Assembly: GCA_020726505.1 (NCBI GenBank)
Contig: JAHLEZ010000002.1
Coordinates: 3,720,001-3,784,000, forward strand
Reading direction: 5' to 3'
DNA length: 64,000 nt
From: Leptodontidium sp. MPI-SDFR-AT-0119
Taxonomy: Eukaryota > Ascomycota > Leotiomycetes > Helotiales > Leptodontidiaceae
Positions 58,749 to 64,000 of this stretch are shown piece by piece (within the stretch, counting starts at the first letter, position 1; every line of letters starts with the position of its first letter). The notes beneath the pieces were generated by a model. That model was given only the letters and a program-made list of their open reading frames with translations, had not been told where the DNA came from and searched no databases. The position numbers and the translations under genes are program-made.

Positions 58749-59041
58749 AAGGTACTACTTGTACCACGGCTCGCCGGTTGTTCAACCATCCCAGGATCGC
58801 ATAATTGCCGGCTTCACACATAAGTACATACATACTTGACTTGTTCGTGCCCTACCTTGCCTTGTTGTATGTAACTCGTGCTATGTATCACGAACTACAC
58901 ATCCATACACATCCACATCCCAAGATCGCCTCCGAACCAACCTGTTCTTGTCTCGCCCCGTTTTTTCTCGTTGAGCTTTGTACGCCCTCGAGGGGAAAAG
59001 TATTCATATAGTTGGGGTCTTCGTCGCCGCTGTCCGGGATA

Positions 59042-60179
59042 ATGATTACTGTGACCACTTTACCAGCTGCAGCGAGCAATCCCTCTGTAAGTTTAGCCTT
59101 TTCATACATTTATACACATGGCAATCAAAAAACAAATGCCGTTTCCAATCCCCCTCTGATTTAGATTTTGGTTCTGATTCTGACATCCTCACAGATTAAG
59201 CCCACGCGATCAATGACACACCCACTTCGAGATCTAAAGGGCAATGGGGGGAAACGGAAGATCAAGAAGGGAGAACCGTTTGATCCCGAGGAATTAAGTC
59301 GTCGACTCACGGAGCATCTTGTCGAGCAGAAGTTGAAGGCGGAGAAGAGGAGGGAGGCTAGAGCTCTGAAGGCTGCAGCTCTTGCTCAACAGAATGTAAG
59401 TCGTACCCCCAGGAGAAGGATACTTGGTCTCCTGTTGATTCAGTCGTTTGGCGACATGTGCATTGCATATCGAGCCTCGGCCCATCAGTCAGAAATGATA
59501 ACTAACTCGACTCCAGGTGTATCATCACGTTCCGGCCGTGGCTGCACTTGCATTCGAGAGGACGACGACGCCAGAGGTAATGCGACAGGTGCATTCGCTT
59601 TCCAAACCAGTGGTTCAAGCTCACATGGAGAGGCCGAGTCTCGAAGCACCTGTCCCAGGCCAGCCATACACGAGCCTTCAGAGAACGCAGGCAATGGACC
59701 AAGCCAATCTAGAGAAGGAGCTGCTGAGGAACCGGAATCAGTTTCAATGGGATCATGACATGGAGGAGGCGGGCCATGCAGATATGGAGAGGGATTTGTA
59801 CAAACCGCCGCAGAGGACTTTCAACTCGGACTTTGCGCATCTGATAGGGAGGCATAAGAAAGGTGCTCCACGCCCCTTGAGCACAGGAGATGTATGTTGG
59901 CAGGACGATCCGGCTCATGTGCCGACGAAACCAAAGGGGCCACTGAAGCCACAGAACGATGGAAACGACCGGCATGATTGGGCGCAACGAGAAGAGCCAG
60001 CAGAAACACGGAAGAAGGACCGGACTAGTCCCTTCCTGCGGAAAATGGAGTCAAGTTGGATCCTGATGGGCAAGAAAGAGAAGATATCGTTGAAGCAGGA
60101 TATAGGAAATGTTGGTCCATCACCAGAGGGGAACAGAAAAGGGAACTTTCTAGCTCGATTTAAGCGTCATCCAAGCTGA
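59042..60179 (+). CDS. Conserved-looking fungal protein of unknown function
   Basis: Three exons. 59042-59086 gives MITVTTLPAAASNPS. 59195-59395 gives IKPTRSMTHPLRDLKGNGGK and a charged helix ELSRRLTEHLVEQKLKAEKR. 59517-60179 gives VYHHVPAVAALAFERTTTPE, a hydrophilic middle (NRNQFQWDHDMEEAGHADME) and a basic C-terminus RKGNFLARFKRHPS. All joins keep the frame, and introns have GTAAGT or GTAAGTC donors with ACAG and CCAG acceptors. About 300 residues, no signal peptide or membrane helix, and no domain I recognise. The clean gene structure argues that it is real. Confidence 0.7.
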
Positions 60180-60670
60180 CAGGCTGACGTGATGCATTTT
60201 GTTTGGCTATGGAGGCGTTCAGGGAGCCGGATAGGCTGTGATGTCTGTAATGTTCTGCAAACTTGGGAATTGCAACCCGAGCTGCGTTGTGCTAGGTCCA
60301 CAGGTGCCCTCATTCGACTGTCGAGAGGGGCCGCTCGTTAATCCAATAATTCATCAAAATGGTCTTCATTGGAGACACTTGACGTTGTGCTCATGAATTG
60401 TCCAGGTTCAGGTATCCCTCAGAACTCCTAGCCGTCTCAGCGATAGAAGCTGAACATTCGTGGGGTGAAGCTTCCAGTCTTGATACGTAGCAACCATGTT
60501 GACCCTATCGTAACTCTACATAACTTGTTAGCTCTTGGAGTTGTGTACACGGTAGAAAGCCTTCGTACCAGATGTGTTCATCTCACTGGTGCCGTAAATG
60601 TATTACCCTCCGGGCTATTGCGGCGAGAACTGGGAAAGTTGTTCAAAGACAATAATAATACCTTATGACC
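60180..60670. other. Convergent 3' spacer
   Basis: 491 bp between the stop codons of the unknown gene (+) and the zf-HIT gene (-); no gene recognised. Confidence 0.5.
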
Positions 60671-61539
60671 TCAGCGCTCGCCATTGAGCAATTGTTCGAC
60701 AACTTTCTGGTTTTCCTCTGCGAGCTCCTTCTCAACCACTTCTCGTGCCGTGAGACCATCCTCTGGAGAAAGGATCCGTAATATGAGCTGTGAAAATTCC
60801 CTTATAGCCCTGCCATCTTTGGAGCCCGTATTCCTCAACTCGCTCAGCGCCTGTACACCTTTCTGGAGACCTCGATCCGAGTTCCATTGCTGCTCCTTCC
60901 GTCTTGCCCCATTCTGTGCCTGCTGCATATTATTCACCGGCGGTAGAGTAACTTTGTTGATCCTCTCGAGCAACATTGGTAACCGGGGATATTTTTTGAA
61001 TAGCTCTTGGAGCTCTTTGGAATCGTCCAATGCTGCAAATGGACCTCTCGGATTGGTAGCGGCAGTATTCGCGGCATTCGCTGCGCCGGCGACTGTTCCT
61101 GGTCTGGAAGCAGGTGGTTTTGCTGGTAGAGTTGGATGCGCTTTGGTTTCGATTGTTGGAATGGGCTCTTCTGCAGGATGTGTCGCCTTGTGGATGGTTG
61201 AGCATGCTATCGAGCAGCTTCATATGGTCAGCCTGAGCTCTTCATCTTTCGTCTGCGCCGGGCCACTTACTATGGCAGATAGCATCGGCTGCACTTGTAC
61301 TTGAATTCTTTTTCATTGCATACGCCGCAAAGCTTCTTCTTGGGTGGTTCTGGTGGGGGAGGTGAGCTTTCTTCGGGTTCTTTCGAAGCTTCTTCGTCAA
61401 CAGGAGCTGTTGTTGTAGAGGGATTGCCATTGTTGACTTCTGCACCGTTCGAATCTGGCAGATTTAGTGCCGTCATCGCCTGTGGCTCCTCTGCTTCCTC
61501 CTTTGTATGGTCGCGCTCATCTGGTGTGGCGGTAGACAT
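60671..61539 (-). CDS. HIT-type zinc-finger protein
   Basis: ATG 61539 opens an acidic Pro/Glu-rich leader (MSTATPDERDHTKEEAEEPQ). The zf-HIT motif KKLCGVCNEKEFKYKCSRCY is interrupted by an intron (donor GTAAGT near 61271, branch GGCTGACC, acceptor ATGAAG), after which CSIACSTIHKATH completes the ring of Cys and His ligands. The rest (LQELFKKYPRLPMLLERINK; LPPVNN) is the helical region typical of fungal Hit1/ZNHIT3-like proteins, ending QKVVEQLLNGER at a TGA at 60671. ZNHIT3/Hit1 assists box C/D snoRNP assembly; that role is inferred, as other zf-HIT proteins exist. About 270 residues. Divergent from NFU1. Confidence 0.82.
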
Positions 61540-61757
61540 GTTTATTTTGGTTGGTTGAAGAACTTGCGCTGAACCATCAAAAAAATTGAAGTCGCGTGGT
61601 GAACGCGCGGGCGGTTTGCGCCAGGTGCAGGGATCAACATTTGCGTCATTGGGAGGCGAGAGCTGATTACAAAATCTGAAGTCCCTACTCGTTGGAGGCT
61701 CAAAGACAATCAATCTCAACCTAGAGTCCACAACCTCTCCAATACCCAAAACCAAAC
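61540..61757. promoter_or_regulatory. Divergent upstream region, zf-HIT / NFU1
   Basis: 218 bp between the ATGs of the two genes. No clear TATA element. A frame continuous with the zf-HIT gene extends upstream but has no ATG. Confidence 0.45.
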
Positions 61758-62767
61758 ATGGCTTCGAGGAGAATATCTCGGGCAGCAGTCCCGTTGTTTA
61801 CGAAGACAAGGCCAGCAAAGCCTTCAATATCCATCCACCGCAGCTCTGCCAGATGCGTACATCAAAGTACCCGACTTCCAGCGATGGCAGCTTCAAATGC
61901 CAGTACAAGACCGACCTTGAACGCTTTACACCAGCCTTCGGCGATGCTGAGGCCTGCAGCAGTTACTGGGAGTCGCAGCATCTTCATACAGACAGAGAAT
62001 ACCCCCAATCCAGACGCCCTCAAATTCCTGCCGAACCATCCTATACTGCCTCCTGGCCTATCCTCTCCGTTTCTCGAATACCTGAATCCCCGAGCGACTC
62101 TCGCGCCGCCACATCCATCACCTCTCGCAGCGCAGCTGATGAACATTGATGGTATCACTTCTGTATTCTACGGAGCAGATTTCATCACAGTCACAAAGGC
62201 GGCAGATGCGAATTGGGCGCATGTCAAGCCAGAGGTTTTCAGTCTGATTACAGAAGCTGTAACATCCGGAGCACAGATTGTGAACATTACCGAAAGCAAA
62301 TCTGGAGAGCAGGGTCAAGATGGAGGGGAGGAGGACAGTCTCAGTTATAATGAGAACGACAGTGAAGTGGTTGGAATGATCAAGGAGCTTTTGGAAACGA
62401 GAATCAGACCCGCAATCCAAGAGGATGGCGGAGACATTGAATTCCGAGGATTTGAAGAAGGAATGGTCCTTCTGAAGCTCCGAGGAGCGTGTAGAACTTG
62501 CGACTCGAGTACAGTCACGTTGAAAAATGGCATAGAGGGTATGCTGATGCACTATGTAAGTCATTCGAGGGCTCAAGACCTAGTTAACAGGGCTGACAAA
62601 AATGATAGATTGAGGAGGTCAAAGGTGTCACTCAAGTCCTTGATCAGGAGGAGGAGATTGCGGCTCTTGAGTTCGCAAAGTTTGAGGAGAAGCTCAGATT
62701 GCAGAAAGGTCCTGATGCAGCGCCTTCCACCGTTGGTAAAGGATCCCTGGATACGGTGCCAGGTTAA
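61758..62767 (+). CDS. NFU1: Nfu1, mitochondrial iron-sulfur cluster carrier
   Basis: Delivers 4Fe-4S clusters to lipoyl synthase and respiratory enzymes in the matrix. ATG 61758 opens an Arg/Ser-rich presequence (MASRRISRAAVPLFTKTRPA). The Nfu N domain begins FIQTENTPNPDALKFLPNHP and includes IDGITSVFYGADFITVTK. The C-terminal NifU domain has ELLETRIRPAIQEDGGDIEF and the cluster-binding CxxC in LKLRGACRTCDSSTVTLKNG. One intron (62556-62608: donor GTAAGT, branch GGCTGACA, acceptor GATAG) follows MLMHY and joins IEEVKGVTQVLDQEEEI. TAA at 62765-62767. About 318 residues, full length. The motif has CRTCDSS instead of the more common CxSCPSS, within family variation. Confidence 0.94.
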
Positions 62768-64000
62768 AGCCTGCCATTCCATTGTCGTCTCTAGGATCAG
62801 ACGTATGTGTTTGAACTTTCGACGCATATCCGAACTACGAATGCTCTTGGGAGTATCCGATTTGGCAGTGAGCTGAGGGATGTAGGATTAATGACCACTT
62901 GTACCGATTTGGGAGGCATTCACTACACATATACCACCATGCCGTCTCGTGTGTCAATGAAATGTGGCATGACTTTGTATGCGGACACTCGTTTGTGAAT
63001 ATATTGCACTCGGACCAACTGTCGTTTCACAGCATTCGAATTATCCATATGAAGTTTCGTGCATTGGGTTGCCCCTCCTTTCGCTTCGATCTGTTGAGCA
63101 GCCCCTCAAGACGCCACTGTTTGAAGGACATCGCAACCAAGGTGCTGCGAGGTATCCCAAACAAGGTGACAACCAATGTGCAGATTCTTACTAACATCCA
63201 GTTTTCATCTCTACGGGTTCGAATTGACTCACAATATGGCCCCTGTAGCTTTTCCCGCCAACTACGAGGCGTCCGGGACAGATATCGAAAACTCATCTCT
63301 TCAACCACTTTCGTGTTCTTCCAGTCGATTGGTCAAAAGGAGGCTGCTCCATCGAACGATGGGGTTGCGGTAAAATGGTCCGGCGGCGAATCACAAGTTC
63401 GCATTACTACCCACCCTCAAGCTTTTGAGCTGCAGGATCCAAGGGGTTGCAGCTGTAGGATGATCTGTGCTGTAATCCTTGAACAGTCTGCAATATCATT
63501 TTCCACTGGGCTGCCTGGCTGCCAAAGCGGCATTGAACAAACCTGGCTTCTCGACCGGCTCGTTTTTGTCTTCAGATATCCGTTTCTCGAGTCCTCAAGA
63601 CCTTGTGTCTGAAAGTTGTGTAACCAATTCCACAGTTTCTTCTCTTTTCAGCTGATAGTCACCACCTTTTCCCGAGTTTCAATAGTAAAGATGGAGATCG
63701 AATCTAAGAAGCGGCAAGTGGAGTTCGTGGAAAGCTATTAGTAGTGCCGCTTTTCCAGTATGAACCCCTGGCCGTGAGATGGCTCTGTGATAGGCTCCCT
63801 TTTTTGCAACGAAAGTGGTTGTGATCAGACATTTCCCCGCATTATTCCAAAGTCGGGGGGGTTCTTTGCAAAACCAATATGCTACCCGTACTGTACGGTA
63901 CATACCGACAGAAGTGTATCGATCGGCTGGTCCGCCGTCGGACGATGGATGGCGAATACCTAGCGATCCCAAAACACGCAGTGAGTGGTTCGTTCCTTAA
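62768..64000. other. Right edge, no gene recognised
   Basis: Open frames on both strands (e.g. 62899-63612 plus, 63679-63972 minus) have no motifs I recognise and no consistent exon structure. Mostly intergenic, with the NFU1 3' UTR at the left. A gene continuing past the window cannot be excluded. Confidence 0.45.

Larger units (their letters stand above)
55508..59041. other. 3.5-kb gene-poor region
   Basis: The longest stretch without a convincing gene. The left end is the RasGEF upstream region (an ATG ORF at 55568-55777 on the plus strand, 69 codons, has no family). Contents seen: a 10-bp tandem repeat at 57813-57866, a 14-bp perfect palindrome at 58735-58748, related GGTACC-type sites near 56500-56625, and pyrimidine-rich tracts before the next gene. 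ORFs in 56005-56650 and 57742-58701 appear fortuitous. Confidence 0.5.

Noticed and set aside
62899..63612. 237-codon plus ORF downstream of NFU1
   Set aside because: Composition is unlike neighbouring proteins, two other frames are equally open, and no domain is recognised.

Overview
The window is nuclear DNA of a filamentous ascomycete (Pezizomycotina). Both strands are densely used. Genes carry several short introns (about 45-130 nt) with GTAAGT-like donors, CTNAC-like branch points and YAG acceptors. The products include fungus-specific ones: homocitrate synthase of the alpha-aminoadipate lysine pathway, HET-domain incompatibility proteins, Mrp49, Gep3 and an OTT_1508-like deaminase relative. 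Overall protein flavour suggests Leotiomycetes/Helotiales, but that placement is inference only. No bacterial, viral or organellar segment, CRISPR array, rRNA or convincing tRNA was seen.

Layout. 1-2.9 kb: homocitrate synthase (-). 4.4-14.4 kb: an accessory stretch of broken or odd genes, namely a frameshifted unknown gene, a decayed OTT_1508-like deaminase, WD-repeat-like debris, a C2H2 zinc-finger gene whose stop overlaps the ATG of a second ORF, a secreted Ser-rich protein, and a HET-domain gene with a frameshift and an in-frame stop. 15.2-39.3 kb: a conserved block with SEC31, an RRM protein, a complex I MLRQ/B12D-type subunit, COX6B/COX12, an M20-family carbamoylase-like amidase, SDE2, RPS10, a polyol dehydrogenase, GEP3 and MRP49 (mitoribosome), a HUL4-type HECT ligase and RPL15. 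39.9-48.1 kb: an intact multi-exon HET protein and a full ABCC-type transporter, converging. 49-52 kb: a second decay patch, with an APH-like kinase carrying an early stop, a coiled-coil gene with two in-frame stops, and an unidentified remnant. 52.1-55.5 kb: a Ras-like P-loop domain fused to a RasGEF. 55.5-59.0 kb: a gene-poor gap with short repeats. 59-64 kb: a fungal unknown, a zf-HIT protein and NFU1.

How genes go together. Several housekeeping genes are head-to-head with 200-320 bp between start codons, and two pairs share a process: the MLRQ subunit with COX6B (respiratory chain), and GEP3 with MRP49 (mitochondrial ribosome). Other divergent pairs are SEC31/RRM, SDE2/RPS10 and zf-HIT/NFU1.

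Points of most interest: (i) a RasGEF fused to a Ras-like domain that seems to have lost its DxxG and NKxD motifs; (ii) clustered gene decay, with several inferred changes fitting C-to-T at CpA as in RIP; (iii) an RPS10 start codon split by an intron, and very small exons (16 nt twice, possibly 3 nt in MRP49); (iv) a presequence-like open frame without ATG upstream of the amidase. No wholly new system can be demonstrated from sequence alone.
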